The notes under the pieces were generated by a model that was not told where the DNA came from, ran no database searches, and saw only the letters and a program-made list of their open reading frames with translations. The translations under genes and the position numbers were made by a program. Below are positions 34,393 to 44,329 of a DNA stretch of 64,000 nucleotides, piece by piece (the first letter of the stretch is position 1; each line of letters starts with the position of its first letter). Source of the stretch: Thermus brockianus (GTDB taxonomy: Bacteria; Deinococcota; Deinococci; Deinococcales; Thermaceae). The stretch covers positions 60,438-124,437 of the forward strand of contig NZ_JAKEDV010000001.1 of NCBI RefSeq assembly GCF_021462505.1, given 5' to 3'.

Positions 34393-36077
34393 GGCTTGGG
34401 ACCCAGCTTCTTCTCACCGTCCTCCTGGCGGCGACCGCCACGGGCGGGGCCTTGCTTTTGGGCGGGGGTGCCTTTCTCTACGCCGAGGGGGAACGGGCCT
34501 TGTGGCAGCAAACCCGCTCGGCCGCCTGGGACCTCGCCACCCTGCTCACCGATGACCTCCTGCTCCAGGACCGCTTGGCGGTGTGGGAGAAGCTGGGGGC
34601 CGCCAAGGAACGCTATCCGGGGTTCGCCTACGCCTACGTCCTCTCCCCGAAGGGGGAGGTCCTGGCCCATACCTTCGCCGAGGGGGTGCCGGAAGCCCTT
34701 CTGGCTTTGGGGGGCGAGAGGACCCTGCGGTTAGGGGGAAGGCTGGTGTACCAGGGGGAGGCCCCGGTGTATGGGGGGGCGGCGGGGGTGGTGCGCTTGG
34801 CCCTGGCCCAGGACCCCTTAAGGGAGGAACTGGCCCAGGTCCTGCGCACCGGGGCTTTTGGCTTGCTTTGGGCCGTGGGGCTTGGGGTGGGGCTCGGCTA
34901 CCTTCTCCTGGAGCGGGTCCTGGAACCCCTCAAGGGGATGGCGGAGCGGGTTGCCCTCCTGGGGAAAGGGGGGAAGGTGGCGTTTCCGGAGCCCAGGAAC
35001 GAGCTCGGTGCCTTGGGTCGGGCCCTCAACCGCATGGGGGAGGAGGTGGAAAGGCGGGAGCGGGAACTCACCCTCCTAAACCGCCTCCTGGCGGAAAGCC
35101 AGGCCCTGAGGCTGGAAGAGCTGGCGGAGCGGGTGCTTTCCCTGTTGGTGCGGGAACTCGGCTTTACCTGCGGCGACCTGTGGGTGGAGGGGCGGGTCGT
35201 CCACTGCCGCGCCTGCCAAGCCGCTTGCCCCTTGGGGGGTGTGAAGGGGTTGGCGGAGGAAGCCTTGCGGGAGGGGCGGGTGGTGGTGGCCCAAGGGGGG
35301 GTGGGGGTGCCGGTGCCCCCTCGAGGGGCCCTGGTCCTCTACGGAAAACCCAAGGTGGAGGAGGCGTGGCTTGTGGGCTTCCTGAAAGCCCTTTCCGGCC
35401 CCTTGGCCACCGCCTTGGAGAACGCCCGGCTTTACAGCCTCCTGGAGGAAAAGGAGAGGCAGCGGGCAGAACTTTTGAAGGCCTGGCTTCGGGCCCAGGA
35501 GGAAGAAAGGGCGCGCATCGCCCGGGAACTCCACGATGAGGTGGGCCAGGCCCTCACCGGTCTGATCCTGGGCCTGGAAGGCCTTCCGGGGGACGCGGCC
35601 CAGGCGCTCAAGGAGCTGGCCCGCTATACCCTGGCCGAGGTGCGGCGCCTGGCCCTGGACCTTAGGCCTTCCGTGCTGGACCACCTGGGTTTGGAAGCCG
35701 CCTTGGTGCGGTATGTGCGGGAGTTCGCCGACCGCACGGGGATTGAGGTGGACCTTTCCTTCCACCTCCGCCGGCCCTTGTCCAAGGAGCTGGAAACCGT
35801 GGTCTACCGGGTGGTGCAGGAGGCCCTCACCAACGTGGCCCGGCACTCGGGAAGCCCCCGGGCGGCGGTGGGGGTCTTGGAGGCGGAAGGGGAGGTGCGG
35901 GTTTTCGTGGAGGACGAGGGCCGGGGCTTTGACCCCAAGGCGGTGGGCCCCGGGCACCAGGGCCTTTTGGGGATGCGGGAGCGGGTGGAGCTTTTGGGGG
36001 GAAGGTTTTTCTTGGAAAGCGCCCCTGGCGAGGGCATCCGGGTCCAGGTTAGGCTTCCTTTAGAGGTGGTGGCGTGA
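34389..36077 (+). CDS. NarL-type sensor histidine kinase with cysteine cluster
   Basis: A 562-residue kinase. Helix at about 5-28, an extracytoplasmic region to about 150, a second helix at about 152-175, a HAMP-like linker with RNELGALGRALNRMGEEV, a GAF-like region, then HisKA_3 with H382 in ARIARELHDEVGQALTG, and an ATPase domain with VQEALTNVARHSGSP and DEGRGFDP. The GAF-like part contains C261, C273, C276 and C280 (C-x11-C-x2-C-x3-C), which could hold an Fe-S cluster or act as thiol switch. Coupled by overlap to genes on both sides. Confidence 0.88.
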   Translation: MRLGTQLLLTVLLAATATGGALLLGGGAFLYAEGERALWQQTRSAAWDLATLLTDDLLLQDRLAVWEKLGAAKERYPGFAYAYVLSPKGEVLAHTFAEGVPEALLALGGERTLRLGGRLVYQGEAPVYGGAAGVVRLALAQDPLREELAQVLRTGAFGLLWAVGLGVGLGYLLLERVLEPLKGMAERVALLGKGGKVAFPEPRNELGALGRALNRMGEEVERRERELTLLNRLLAESQALRLEELAERVLSLLVRELGFTCGDLWVEGRVVHCRACQAACPLGGVKGLAEEALREGRVVVAQGGVGVPVPPRGALVLYGKPKVEEAWLVGFLKALSGPLATALENARLYSLLEEKERQRAELLKAWLRAQEEERARIARELHDEVGQALTGLILGLEGLPGDAAQALKELARYTLAEVRRLALDLRPSVLDHLGLEAALVRYVREFADRTGIEVDLSFHLRRPLSKELETVVYRVVQEALTNVARHSGSPRAAVGVLEAEGEVRVFVEDEGRGFDPKAVGPGHQGLLGMRERVELLGGRFFLESAPGEGIRVQVRLPLEVVA

Positions 36078-36703
36078 TCCGGGTGGTTTTGGTGGAGGAC
36101 CACATCCTGGTGCGCTCGGGCATCCGCCATCTTCTGGAAGCCCGGGGGCCCATCCGGGTGGTGGGGGAGGCGGGAAGTGGCCGGGAGGCTTTGGCCCTTT
36201 TGGAGGGCCTCGAGGCCGACCTCGCCATCCTGGACGTTTCCCTACCCGACTGCACCGGCATTGACCTCTGCCGAACCCTTAAGGCCCGTTTTCCCCGCCT
36301 GCGCCTCCTCGCCCTTTCCATGCACGAGGACCCCGAGTACGTGCGGGGCTTTTTGCAGGCGGGGGGCGAGGGGTACGTGAGCAAGGCGGCGGTGGACCAC
36401 GAGCTTTTGGACGCCGTCTTGGCCGTGGCCCGGGGGGAGCGGTACCTAAATCCGAGCCTCGCCATGCGCCTTGCCATGGAGATGGTCCAGGGAGAGGTGA
36501 AGGAAGAGGGCCTCTCCCCCAGAGAGGAGGAGGTCTTGCGCCTTCTCGCCCAAGGCCTTTCCCACAAGGAGGTGGCCGAGCGCTTGGCCATCTCGGAGAA
36601 GACCGTGGCCACCTACCGGGAGCGGGGCATGGAAAAGCTCGGCCTCAAAACCCGGAGCGACCTCTTGCGCTACGCCGTGCGCCGGGGCTGGCTTTCGGGC
36701 TAA
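36074..36703 (+). CDS. NarL/FixJ-family response regulator
   Basis: A 209-residue regulator. Receiver domain: VVLVEDHILVRSGIRHLLE, phospho-acceptor D54 in AILDVSLPD, and the K in VSKAAVD. Output: LuxR-type HTH, LSPREEEVLRLLAQGLSHKEVAERL and SEKTVATYRERGMEKLGL. GTG start overlaps the kinase stop. Expected to control the divergent reductase operon, with the inverted repeat at 33498 as a possible target. Convergent with ruvC. Confidence 0.93.
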   Translation: MIRVVLVEDHILVRSGIRHLLEARGPIRVVGEAGSGREALALLEGLEADLAILDVSLPDCTGIDLCRTLKARFPRLRLLALSMHEDPEYVRGFLQAGGEGYVSKAAVDHELLDAVLAVARGERYLNPSLAMRLAMEMVQGEVKEEGLSPREEEVLRLLAQGLSHKEVAERLAISEKTVATYRERGMEKLGLKTRSDLLRYAVRRGWLSG

Positions 36704-37200
36704 AGGGGCTTGGCGGCCTTGAGCCGGGCGTAGAAAGCGTGGGTGAGGGCGATGGCTAAGGCGTCCGCCAGGTGGCTTGGGCTTGGGGGTTCCTTGAGGC
36801 CCAAAATCCCCCGCACCATCAAGGCCACCTCCTCCTTGGCGGCGTGGCCGTGCCCGGCCAGGGCCTGCTTCACCTGCATGGGCCCGTAGGCGTAGACGGG
36901 CACCCCGGCCTCAAAGGCCGCCACCAACACCGCCCCCAAGGCCCAGCCCACCTTGTAGGCGAGCTCGTTTTGCCGGTAGAAAAACTGCTCCTCCACCGCC
37001 AAGGCCTCGGGCTGGAAGCGGAGAAGGGCTTCTTTGACCCGGGCGTGGATCCGGCCCACCCGCGCCTCCGCCTTTTCCTTGTGGGAGGTCTTCACCACCT
37101 CCCCGTGGAGGAGATGGGCCTTGAGGGCTCCCCTTTCCTCCACGGCCACCACGCCAAGGCCCAGGTGGGTGATCCCCGGGTCAATGCCCGCCACCACCAC
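36700..37200 (-). CDS. ruvC: Holliday junction resolvase RuvC
   Basis: Endonuclease that cuts four-way junctions. The 166-residue RNase H-fold protein has VAGIDPGITHLGLGVV (first Asp), AVEEQFFYRQNELAYKVG (Glu) and PSHLADALAIALTHA (His/Asp pair). The GTG at 37200 gives the known Thermus length; longer upstream frames run into ftsZ in another frame. One base separates it from the ftsZ stop, so it is the last gene of the dcw transcript. Confidence 0.95.
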   Translation of the reverse strand: MVVAGIDPGITHLGLGVVAVEERGALKAHLLHGEVVKTSHKEKAEARVGRIHARVKEALLRFQPEALAVEEQFFYRQNELAYKVGWALGAVLVAAFEAGVPVYAYGPMQVKQALAGHGHAAKEEVALMVRGILGLKEPPSPSHLADALAIALTHAFYARLKAAKPL

Positions 37201-37201
37201 G

Positions 37202-38257
37202 TCAGTTGCCCCGCTTGGGCGGATAGTCCCCGTCCCCGTAGCGGATGAAGGCGGGGATGTCAAAGTTGTAGGGGTCGGCGTGGGTGGGGAAGTCCACGGG
37301 GCGGATGGGCTTGGGCACCACGGTGCTTTCCCCGAAGCCCGCGGCGATGAGGATGACCCTAAGCTCGTCCTGGGCACGGTCGTCGTAGGTGACGCCGTAG
37401 AGGATGTCCACGTCCTCGTTGCCCGTGGCCTCGCGGATCCTCTCCACCACCTCCGCCGCCTCCATGAGGGAAAGCTCCTCCGAGCCCACCACGTTGAGGA
37501 GGAGCCTCCTCGCCCCTTCAATGGAGCGTTCCAGCAGGGGGCTGTGGGTGGCGGTTTTGGCCGCCTCCTCCACCCGGTTTTCCCCGCGGCCGGCGCCGAT
37601 GCCCATGAGGACCTGGCCGGCCCCTTCCAGGAGCGCCTTGACGTCGGCGAAGTCCACGTTGATGAGGCCGGGCAGGTTGATGACGTCGGTGATGCCCTTG
37701 ACGCCGTGGTAGAGGACCCGGTCGGCGATGAGGAAGGCGTCCTTCAGGGTCATCTTCTTGTCCACGGCGGAGAGGAGGCGGTCGTTTTGCACCACCACCA
37801 TGGCGTCCACCCGTTCCTTGAGGCGCCGGATGCCCTCTTCCGCCGCCTTTTGCCGCTTGGGGCCCTCAAAGCTAAAGGGGCGGGTGACCACGCCCACGGT
37901 GAGGGCGCCTAGGCGCTTGGCGATCTCGGCCACCACGGGGGCGCTTCCCGTGCCGGTGCCGCCCCCCATCCCGGCGGTGATGAAGACCAGGTCCGCCCCT
38001 TCCAAAGCCTCGGCGATGAGGTCCTCCGCCTCCTGGGCCGCCTTTTCCCCAATCTCGGGGTTGGCCCCCGCCCCCAGGCCCCGGGTGAGCTTCTCCCCAA
38101 GCTGGATGCGCACGTCCGCCAGGCTCTTGGCCAGGACCTGGGCGTCGGTGTTGGCGGCGATGAACTCCACCCCCTGAAGCCCTGCCTCAATCATGCGGTT
38201 CACGGCGTTGTTCCCCGCCCCCCCGAGCCCGATGACCTTGATGACCGCTCCCTCCAT
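37202..38257 (-). CDS. ftsZ: Cell division protein FtsZ
   Basis: Tubulin-like GTPase forming the division ring. 351 residues with [21 protein letters not shown], the GTP signature [13 protein letters not shown] and the C-terminal tail peptide FDIPAFIR, which binds FtsA. ATG 38257 ([10 protein letters not shown]) has GAGGAGG upstream; the longer frame to 38287 is rejected. The variable linker is very short. It lies 26 bases after ftsA. Confidence 0.97.
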   Translation of the reverse strand: MEGAVIKVIGLGGAGNNAVNRMIEAGLQGVEFIAANTDAQVLAKSLADVRIQLGEKLTRGLGAGANPEIGEKAAQEAEDLIAEALEGADLVFITAGMGGGTGTGSAPVVAEIAKRLGALTVGVVTRPFSFEGPKRQKAAEEGIRRLKERVDAMVVVQNDRLLSAVDKKMTLKDAFLIADRVLYHGVKGITDVINLPGLINVDFADVKALLEGAGQVLMGIGAGRGENRVEEAAKTATHSPLLERSIEGARRLLLNVVGSEELSLMEAAEVVERIREATGNEDVDILYGVTYDDRAQDELRVILIAAGFGESTVVPKPIRPVDFPTHADPYNFDIPAFIRYGDGDYPPKRGN

Positions 38258-38283
38258 CTCTGCCTCCTCTCCCAAATTGCGAT

Positions 38284-39525
38284 TCAAAATAGATTGTTGA
38301 GAATTTCCTTGATGCGGGCCCAGAGGCCCTCGGATTTGCCGGTTTCTTGCCGTTTTTCCTTTTTCTGCGGGCGTTTGGGCTCCGCCATGCGCACGGGCAA
38401 GGTGGCTCCGTGGCGGACCAGGCCCACGGCGGTGGCGTGGGCGGGGGTGGCCACCACGTCGGTGAGGCCGGAGACGCCCTGGGGTTTGCCCAGGCGCACG
38501 GGGAGGCTGTACTGTTGCCGGGCCAAAAGGTCAAACCCCCGGAGAAGGGCGGTGCCCCCCGTGAGGACCACGCGGTTCACCTTGATCTCCAAAGGCCCTA
38601 TGGCTTCGTCCACGGACTGGCGGGCCAGGTGGAGGATTTCCCGGAGCCTGGGCCGGATGATGCGGGCAAGCTCCGGCGCCGGCACCTCGCCCAAGGAGCC
38701 CCCTTCCTGGTTAATCTCCAAGACGAGCTCGGGGTCGGCGAGCTCCGGAAGCGCCGCCCCGTACTTGCGCTTGACCCTCTCCGCCTCCTCAAAGGGGATC
38801 TTGAGGAGCTGGGCGATGTCCTGGCTCACGTGGTCCCCCCCGAGGGGCAAGACGGCGGAGTGGGCGAGCCTACCTTCCCGGAAGACGGCCACGTCCGTGG
38901 TCCCCCCGCCCACGTCCAAGAGGAGGACGGTCATGTGCTCCTCGTCGGGGCCTAGGACGCCCAGGCCGCTCGCCAGGGGCTGGGCCACCAGGGCTTCCAC
39001 CTCTAGCCCCGCCGCCTCCACCGCCCGGCGGAGGTTGGCCAAAGGCCCCCGCCCGGCGGCGATCAGGTGGACGTCCACCTCGAGGCGCACCCCCGCCATG
39101 CCCACGGGGTCCCGGATCCCCTCCTGCCCGTCCACCTTGAACTCCAGGGGCAGGGCGTGGAGGAGTTCCTGCTCGGCGTCAAAGGGGTAGGCCTTGGCCT
39201 GCTCCACGGCCCGCTCCACGTCCGCCTCCGTGATGCTCTGCCCGCGGCGGATGGCGGCCAGGCCGTGGCTGGTGACGCTCCTTAGGTGGGGCCCTCCCAC
39301 GGAGAGGACCACCCGTTCCACCCGTACCCCGGCCACCCGCTCCGCCTGGTGGACGCTTTGGCGGATGGCCTCCGTGGTGCGCTCCAGGTTCACCACCACG
39401 CCCCGCCGCATGCCCTGGGAAGGGGCGGTGCCCTCGCCGATAATGTCCAGGACGCCATCGGGGGCGAGCTCCCCGATGACGGTGGTAACCTTGCTGGTGC
39501 CGACGTCCAATCCTGCGATAATCAT
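38284..39525 (-). CDS. ftsA: Cell division protein FtsA
   Basis: Actin-like protein that ties FtsZ to the membrane. 413 residues with the phosphate-1 loop [43 protein letters not shown] and [12 protein letters not shown]. The C-terminus ends with a short amphipathic helix, [10 protein letters not shown], the usual membrane-targeting tail. The ATG at 39525 overlaps the ftsQ stop. Confidence 0.96.
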   Translation of the reverse strand: MIIAGLDVGTSKVTTVIGELAPDGVLDIIGEGTAPSQGMRRGVVVNLERTTEAIRQSVHQAERVAGVRVERVVLSVGGPHLRSVTSHGLAAIRRGQSITEADVERAVEQAKAYPFDAEQELLHALPLEFKVDGQEGIRDPVGMAGVRLEVDVHLIAAGRGPLANLRRAVEAAGLEVEALVAQPLASGLGVLGPDEEHMTVLLLDVGGGTTDVAVFREGRLAHSAVLPLGGDHVSQDIAQLLKIPFEEAERVKRKYGAALPELADPELVLEINQEGGSLGEVPAPELARIIRPRLREILHLARQSVDEAIGPLEIKVNRVVLTGGTALLRGFDLLARQQYSLPVRLGKPQGVSGLTDVVATPAHATAVGLVRHGATLPVRMAEPKRPQKKEKRQETGKSEGLWARIKEILNNLF

Positions 39526-40106
39526 GGGCGTAAACTCACCCCCCAAGAATACAGGTACACGTGGCCCTGGGGCCAGGTCGCTTGCGCATACTCTAGCAGA
39601 AGTTCAGCGCTTGCGGCAAAGAGGGTGGTGCCAGGAAGCTCCACGTAAAAGCCTGCCGGGGTATAGCGGATGCGCTTGGCCTTCGGGTAAGCCCGGGCCA
39701 GGGCCAAGAGGCTTTGGGTGGGCAAGGGACCCTTTCCCTCCACCCGAGGCCCCGGGGCGTACGGGGCCCCGCCCGGGAGGAGGGTGCCGTCCGTGGCTAA
39801 GGCGGCGCCCCCTGCCAGGGGGAGGAAGGGTTCCCGCTCCCGCAGGAAAAGGCGCACCACCCCGGGTTTGGGCTTCTCCAGGCGGGCCTCCGCCACCCAG
39901 GGGTCCTGGAGGAGAGGGGAGAGGCGGGAGGGGAGGACCCAAAGCCAGGGGTCTCCCGGGTGGAGGCGGGCCTTGGCCAAAACGGCTTTTTCCTCGAGGT
40001 GGCGTAAGCCCACCACCTCCACCTCCTCCACCGGGAATAGGACCAGGCTTCCCACGTGGAGGGTGCCGAGGAGAAGGAGGAGGAAGAGGGCGCGCACTAG
40101 CTTCAT
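39522..40106 (-). CDS. ftsQ: Cell division protein FtsQ (DivIB-like)
   Basis: A 194-residue bitopic protein: one N-terminal helix (about 5-24), then a POTRA-like region VEEVEVVGLRHLEEKAVLA and an FtsQ domain with PGVVRLFLREREPFLPL. It recruits FtsL/FtsB and FtsWI to the septum. It is 33 bases after murB with AAGGGGGT before ATG, and overlaps ftsA (ATGA). Confidence 0.9.
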   Translation of the reverse strand: MKLVRALFLLLLLGTLHVGSLVLFPVEEVEVVGLRHLEEKAVLAKARLHPGDPWLWVLPSRLSPLLQDPWVAEARLEKPKPGVVRLFLREREPFLPLAGGAALATDGTLLPGGAPYAPGPRVEGKGPLPTQSLLALARAYPKAKRIRYTPAGFYVELPGTTLFAASAELLLEYAQATWPQGHVYLYSWGVSLRP

Positions 40107-40139
40107 CTTACCCCCTTGGCCTTACGCAAGGCTTAGCCT

Positions 40140-40937
40140 TCAAGGCCACACCTCCCACTCCAGCTCCAGGGGAAGCTCTTCCTGGATGCGTTGCACAAGC
40201 GCCAGCACGTCCTTGGCCGTGGCCTGTCCCAGGTTGACGATGAAGTTGCCGTGTTCCAGGGATACCATGGCGTCCCCCACCCGTAGGCCCTTAAGGCCCC
40301 TTTGGTCAATGAGCCGCCCCGCCGACTGGCCTGGAGGGTTCTTGAAGGCGCACCCCGCGCTCCTCCGCTTGGGCTGCCCTTTGCGGGCGGCGTCCACCTC
40401 GGCCATGCGCTTGAGGATTTCCTCCACGGGCCGCTCCTTGAGCCTGAGGCGCACCCGGGTCACGATGCCCCCAGGGGGCAGGCGGCTTTGCCGGTAGCCG
40501 AAGCCGAGCTCCTCCGGCCGGTAGAGGTGGAAGGCCCCGTCGTGGAAGATCTCCACCACCTCCAGGGCGTCCGCCATCTCGCCGAAGCGGGTGCCGGCGT
40601 TCATCTTCACCGCCCCTCCCACCTGGGCGGGGATGCCGAGAAGCCCCTCTAGCCCCGAAAGCCCGGCCCGGGCTGCCTCCTGGACGAGGAGGGGGAGGAG
40701 CGCGCCCGCCCCCACCCATCCCCTTAGGTCGTAGGCCTGGAACTCGCCGGCTAGGCGGATCACCCTTTCCGGCACCCCCTCGTCCATCACCAGGAGGTTG
40801 GAGCCGTTGCCCAGGATGCGGTAGGGGGCCTCGGTGGCCCGCTTGAGGTCTTCCCGGGTTTCCACCGTCCAAAGCTCCGCCGGCCCCCCCACGCCCAGGG
40901 TGGTGTAGTCCCTTAGGAGCACCCGCTCAACCTTCAC
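40140..40937 (-). CDS. murB: UDP-N-acetylenolpyruvylglucosamine reductase
   Basis: FAD enzyme making UDP-N-acetylmuramic acid. 265 residues with YTTLGVGGPAELW, LGNGSNLLV, GLEGLLGIPAQVGGAVKMNAG and KRRSAGCAFKNPPGQSAG, the last holding the catalytic serine region. GTG 40937, inside the end of murC, gives the family N-terminus (KVERVLLRDYTTLG); upstream codons are rejected. Placed after murC as in many dcw clusters. Confidence 0.96.
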   Translation of the reverse strand: MKVERVLLRDYTTLGVGGPAELWTVETREDLKRATEAPYRILGNGSNLLVMDEGVPERVIRLAGEFQAYDLRGWVGAGALLPLLVQEAARAGLSGLEGLLGIPAQVGGAVKMNAGTRFGEMADALEVVEIFHDGAFHLYRPEELGFGYRQSRLPPGGIVTRVRLRLKERPVEEILKRMAEVDAARKGQPKRRSAGCAFKNPPGQSAGRLIDQRGLKGLRVGDAMVSLEHGNFIVNLGQATAKDVLALVQRIQEELPLELEWEVWP

Positions 40938-42267
40938 GGACGAGCCTCCGGGCAAGTTCGGTAACGTCCCCCGCCCCTAGGGCAAGCCAGAGGTCCTCAG
41001 GCCTTGCCGTGGCCTTGGCGTAGGCCAGGGCCTCCTCCGGAGGGAGGAAACGGGCTTCCTTGCCCGAAGCGGCAAGGCGTTCGGCGATCCTTTGGGAGAG
41101 GGCTTCGGGGGAGACCTCGCCCCTTTCCCCTGCGGTGTAGACGGGGAGGACCACCACTTCCTCCGCCGCCTCGAGGGCCCTGGCGAACTCCTCCCAAAGC
41201 TCCAGGGTGCGGAAGAGGCGGTGGGGCTGGAAGAGGACCCGCACCCGGCGGCCCAGAAGCTTGGCGGCGTTTAGGGTGGCCCGCACCTCCGTGGGGTGGT
41301 GGGCGTAGTCGTCCACCACCAAGGCTCCCCGCACCTCCCCCAGGCGCTCAAACCGCCGGCCCACTCCGGGGAAGCGGGCGAGGCCCCGGAGGATGGCCCC
41401 TTCGGGCACGCCCAAGGCCAAGGCGGCCAAGGCGGCGGCCAGGGCGTTTTTCACGTTGTGGGCCCCGGGCACCTTGAGCTCCGCTTCCCCCAGGGCCTTT
41501 CCCCGGTGGACCAGGCGGAACCGGCTTCCCGTGGGGGAAAGCGCCACCCCTTCCGCCCACAGGTCCCCCCCTTCGCCAAAGCGGAGGGGAGTGAGGCCAT
41601 GGGCTGCTGCCGCCAGGAGGGGGTCATGGACGGGGAGGACGGCCACCTCCGCCTTTCTCAGGAAGCCCGCCATGGCCGAGAGGAGGGCCTCGAGGCTCTC
41701 GTGGTAGTTGGGGGCCTTCTTCCCCTCGGGGGCCACGTGCTCCTTCTCCAGGTTGGTGGCCACCGCTATGCCTACCCGCACCTCCTGGAAGAGGGGGTCC
41801 GACTCGTCCACCTCGGCGAGCCGCGGGCCCAGGCCGAAGCGGGCGTTCTCGGGAAGGAGGGAAAGCTCCCCGCCAAGGAGCACCCAGGGGTCTAGCCCAG
41901 CCTCCAGCAGGATGCTCGCCAGCATCCCCGTGGTGGTGGTCTTGCCGTGGGTGCCCGTGACGCCCAGAGAGGGTTTTTGCGCAAGGAGGTGGGCGAGGAG
42001 CTCCATCCGCCTGAGAACGCGCATCCCCCGCCGCCTCGCCTCGAGGACCTCCGGGTGGTCCAGGGGGATGGGGGTGGGGACGATGAGGGTGTCCTCCGCC
42101 CCCAGGTGGGCGGGGTCGTGGCCCGGGTAGACGGGAACCCCGAGGGCAAGGGCGCGCTTCCCCGGGGCCAGGTCGCACCCCGTGACCTCCACCCCTTCCG
42201 CCCGGAGGAGCCGGGCTAGGGCGCTCATTCCCACCCCTTCAATGCCCATGACGTGTGCCCGTTTCAT
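40927..42267 (-). CDS. murC: UDP-N-acetylmuramate-L-alanine ligase
   Basis: Adds L-alanine to UDP-MurNAc. 446 residues: Rossmann start VMGIEGVGMSALARLL, ATP loop VTGTHGKTTTTGML, AVDES-type LAEVDESDPLFQE, and the C-terminal YAHHPTEVRATL and VLFQPHRLFRT. ATG 42267 overlaps the murG stop (ATGA). An in-frame extension to 42636 lies within murG and is ignored. Confidence 0.97.
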   Translation of the reverse strand: MKRAHVMGIEGVGMSALARLLRAEGVEVTGCDLAPGKRALALGVPVYPGHDPAHLGAEDTLIVPTPIPLDHPEVLEARRRGMRVLRRMELLAHLLAQKPSLGVTGTHGKTTTTGMLASILLEAGLDPWVLLGGELSLLPENARFGLGPRLAEVDESDPLFQEVRVGIAVATNLEKEHVAPEGKKAPNYHESLEALLSAMAGFLRKAEVAVLPVHDPLLAAAAHGLTPLRFGEGGDLWAEGVALSPTGSRFRLVHRGKALGEAELKVPGAHNVKNALAAALAALALGVPEGAILRGLARFPGVGRRFERLGEVRGALVVDDYAHHPTEVRATLNAAKLLGRRVRVLFQPHRLFRTLELWEEFARALEAAEEVVVLPVYTAGERGEVSPEALSQRIAERLAASGKEARFLPPEEALAYAKATARPEDLWLALGAGDVTELARRLVREG

Positions 42268-43283
42268 AAGAACGCCTCCAGCCAGTCCGCGATGCGGCCC
42301 GCCGCCCCTTCGGGGGAGAGGCGGGCCATGCCCCCTTGGTAGGCTTCCCGCCTTTCCAGGACGCCCATCACCTGGTGGGCCAGCCTTCCGTAATCCCCAA
42401 GCTCCGCCGCCCCCGCCTTCTGGTAGGCCCGGGCGTTGGCCGCCTGCGCCCCCCCGTCCAGGCTTGGGGGAAGGGGGAAGAGGAGGGCGGGCAGGCGGTG
42501 GAAGGCGGCCTCCGCCAAGGTGCCCGCCCCCGCCCGGGAGAGGAGGAGGTCGGCGGCGCTCATGGCCAAAGGGGTATCCACGAAGCCGGCGATGCGGTAG
42601 TCCTGGGCCTCCAGGAAGCGGTAGCGCTCCACCCACCGCTCCCCCACCTGGTGGAGCACGGGGAGGCCCAAGGGTTTTAGGAGGGGGGGAAGCTTCTCGT
42701 TTAGCTCCAGGCTCCCCTGGCTCCCCCCCAGGACGAGGAGGAGGGGCTTTTTGGGGTCAAAGCCCAGGCGGGCCTTGGCTTCCCCTTGGGGGTAGCGCAC
42801 CTCCCGCACGGGGTAGCCGAGGACCCGGGCCTTCTTGGCGAGCCAAGGGGGAAGGCCCGTGGGGACGCTTAGGGCGAGGCCCTTGGCCCAGGGGGAAAGG
42901 GCCCTTATGGCCAGGCCCAGCTTGGCGTTCTGCTCATGGAGGAGGAGGGGAATGCCCTTGAGCCCCGCCAGGAAGGCCCCAGGGAAGCCGGCGTACCCCC
43001 CGGTGGAGAGGACGGCCTTGGGGGGGTGCGCCTTGAGGACCTGCCGGGCGGCCCAAAGCCCAAGGAAGAGCTTCAGGCCTTCCTTGGGCCTCAGGGCGCT
43101 CCGGTCCAGTTTCCCCGCGGGGATGAGGGCGTGGGGGATGGAGGTTTGCGGGAGGAGGCGGGCCTCGAGGCCCTCCTCGCTTCCCAGGTAGAAGACGGCA
43201 TGCCCCCGCCTCCTGAGCTCCTCCGCCAAGGCCAAGGCGGGGAAGAGGTGCCCCCCCGTGCCGCCCCCGGTCAGGAGGACCAC
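42264..43283 (-). CDS. murG: Lipid II glycosyltransferase MurG
   Basis: Adds GlcNAc to lipid I at the inner membrane face. 339 residues, GT-B fold: VLLTGGGTGGHLFPALALAEEL, STGGYAGFPGA, HEQNAKLGLA, GGSQGSLELNE and SRAGAGTLAEAA. GTG 43283 with AAAGGGGGTGG upstream; it overlaps the ftsW end by 13 bases. A much longer open frame continues upstream through ftsW but is a shadow. Confidence 0.96.
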   Translation of the reverse strand: MVLLTGGGTGGHLFPALALAEELRRRGHAVFYLGSEEGLEARLLPQTSIPHALIPAGKLDRSALRPKEGLKLFLGLWAARQVLKAHPPKAVLSTGGYAGFPGAFLAGLKGIPLLLHEQNAKLGLAIRALSPWAKGLALSVPTGLPPWLAKKARVLGYPVREVRYPQGEAKARLGFDPKKPLLLVLGGSQGSLELNEKLPPLLKPLGLPVLHQVGERWVERYRFLEAQDYRIAGFVDTPLAMSAADLLLSRAGAGTLAEAAFHRLPALLFPLPPSLDGGAQAANARAYQKAGAAELGDYGRLAHQVMGVLERREAYQGGMARLSPEGAAGRIADWLEAFL

Positions 43284-44329
43284 GCTTCCACCCCCTTTCC
43301 CTTGGCCTCTTTGGCCAGGCGCAGGAGCACCCCTAGGGCGAAACCGGAAACGAGGAGGGAGCTCCCCCCATAGGACACGAAGGGCAGGGGTACCCCCGTC
43401 ACGGGCAGAAAGCCCACGGTAACCCCGATGTTGATGGCCGCTTGCAGGGTGAGGTAGAGGGTGAGGCCCAAGGCGAGGAGGCTTAGGGGCCCTTTTAGGG
43501 CGAGGGCCAGGGCAATCCCCCGCAGGAAAAGGAGGAGGTAGAGGAAGAGGACCACCAACCCCCCAAGCCACCCCGTGGCGAAGACCACGCTGGCGAAGAC
43601 CATATCGTTGTGGGCCTCGGGAAGGTGGGGCAGCCTCCCCCCGGGGCCCTGCCCCAAGGGCCCCGCCAAGAGGATGGCCTTTTGCGCCTGCAGGACCTGG
43701 TAGGCCGTGTGGGCGGGGTGAGCTTCCCCTTGCAGGTAGTCCAGGAAGTTCGTGAAGCGCTCGGAAACATACCGGAAGCGGTTCAGGTAGTAGCCGGAAA
43801 AGGGGGCCACGGTGAGGAGCCCGGCGAGCCCCACCATGAAAAGCCTCCGCCAGGGCACCCCCGCCAGGATGAAGAGTAGGGCGGCCAGGGTGACGAGGAA
43901 GAGGGCGGTGGCGAAGTCCGGTTCCACCAGAACCAAGCCCGCGGTAGCCCCCGAGAGGATGGCGGCCCCCAGGATGGGGGTATCGCTCCCCTTCCGCCCC
44001 ACGAAGGAGGCGAGGTAAAACACCAAGGCCACCTTGGCCAGCTCCGAGGGCTGGAAGGCCACGGGGCCCAGGTAGAACCAGCGCCTTACCCCCCCAGGCC
44101 CATCCCCCAGGAAGAGGACCAGAAGGAGAAGCCCTAGGGTGAGGGCGAGGAGCAAAAGGGCGTGGCGGAGAAGCCTTTCCGGGGGTAAGAGGAGCCCAAG
44201 GAGCATGGCGGCGAGCGCTAAGCCCACCCGCAGGAGGTGGCCTTGGAGGAGGTCGGGCTCCGCCACCCCCACGCCCAAAAGGCCAAAGGCCATGAGGAGA
44301 AGGCCGCTTAGGAGGAAGACGGGGTCCAC
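43271..44329 (-). CDS. ftsW: Septal peptidoglycan polymerase FtsW (SEDS family)
   Basis: A 352-residue, about ten-helix SEDS glycosyltransferase. Signature blocks: GGVRRWFYLGPVAFQPSELAK, VEPDFATALFL, the large loop ending PEAHNDMVFA, and VTGVPLPFVSYGGSSLL. It works with the transpeptidase encoded upstream. The GTG at 44329 lies within the murD end (22-base overlap). Confidence 0.95.
   Translation of the reverse strand: MDPVFLLSGLLLMAFGLLGVGVAEPDLLQGHLLRVGLALAAMLLGLLLPPERLLRHALLLLALTLGLLLLVLFLGDGPGGVRRWFYLGPVAFQPSELAKVALVFYLASFVGRKGSDTPILGAAILSGATAGLVLVEPDFATALFLVTLAALLFILAGVPWRRLFMVGLAGLLTVAPFSGYYLNRFRYVSERFTNFLDYLQGEAHPAHTAYQVLQAQKAILLAGPLGQGPGGRLPHLPEAHNDMVFASVVFATGWLGGLVVLFLYLLLFLRGIALALALKGPLSLLALGLTLYLTLQAAINIGVTVGFLPVTGVPLPFVSYGGSSLLVSGFALGVLLRLAKEAKGKGVEAWSS

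Noticed and set aside
37201..37521. N-terminal extension of ruvC
   Set aside because: Serine/threonine-rich shadow of ftsZ; GTG 37200 gives the known RuvC N-terminus and length.
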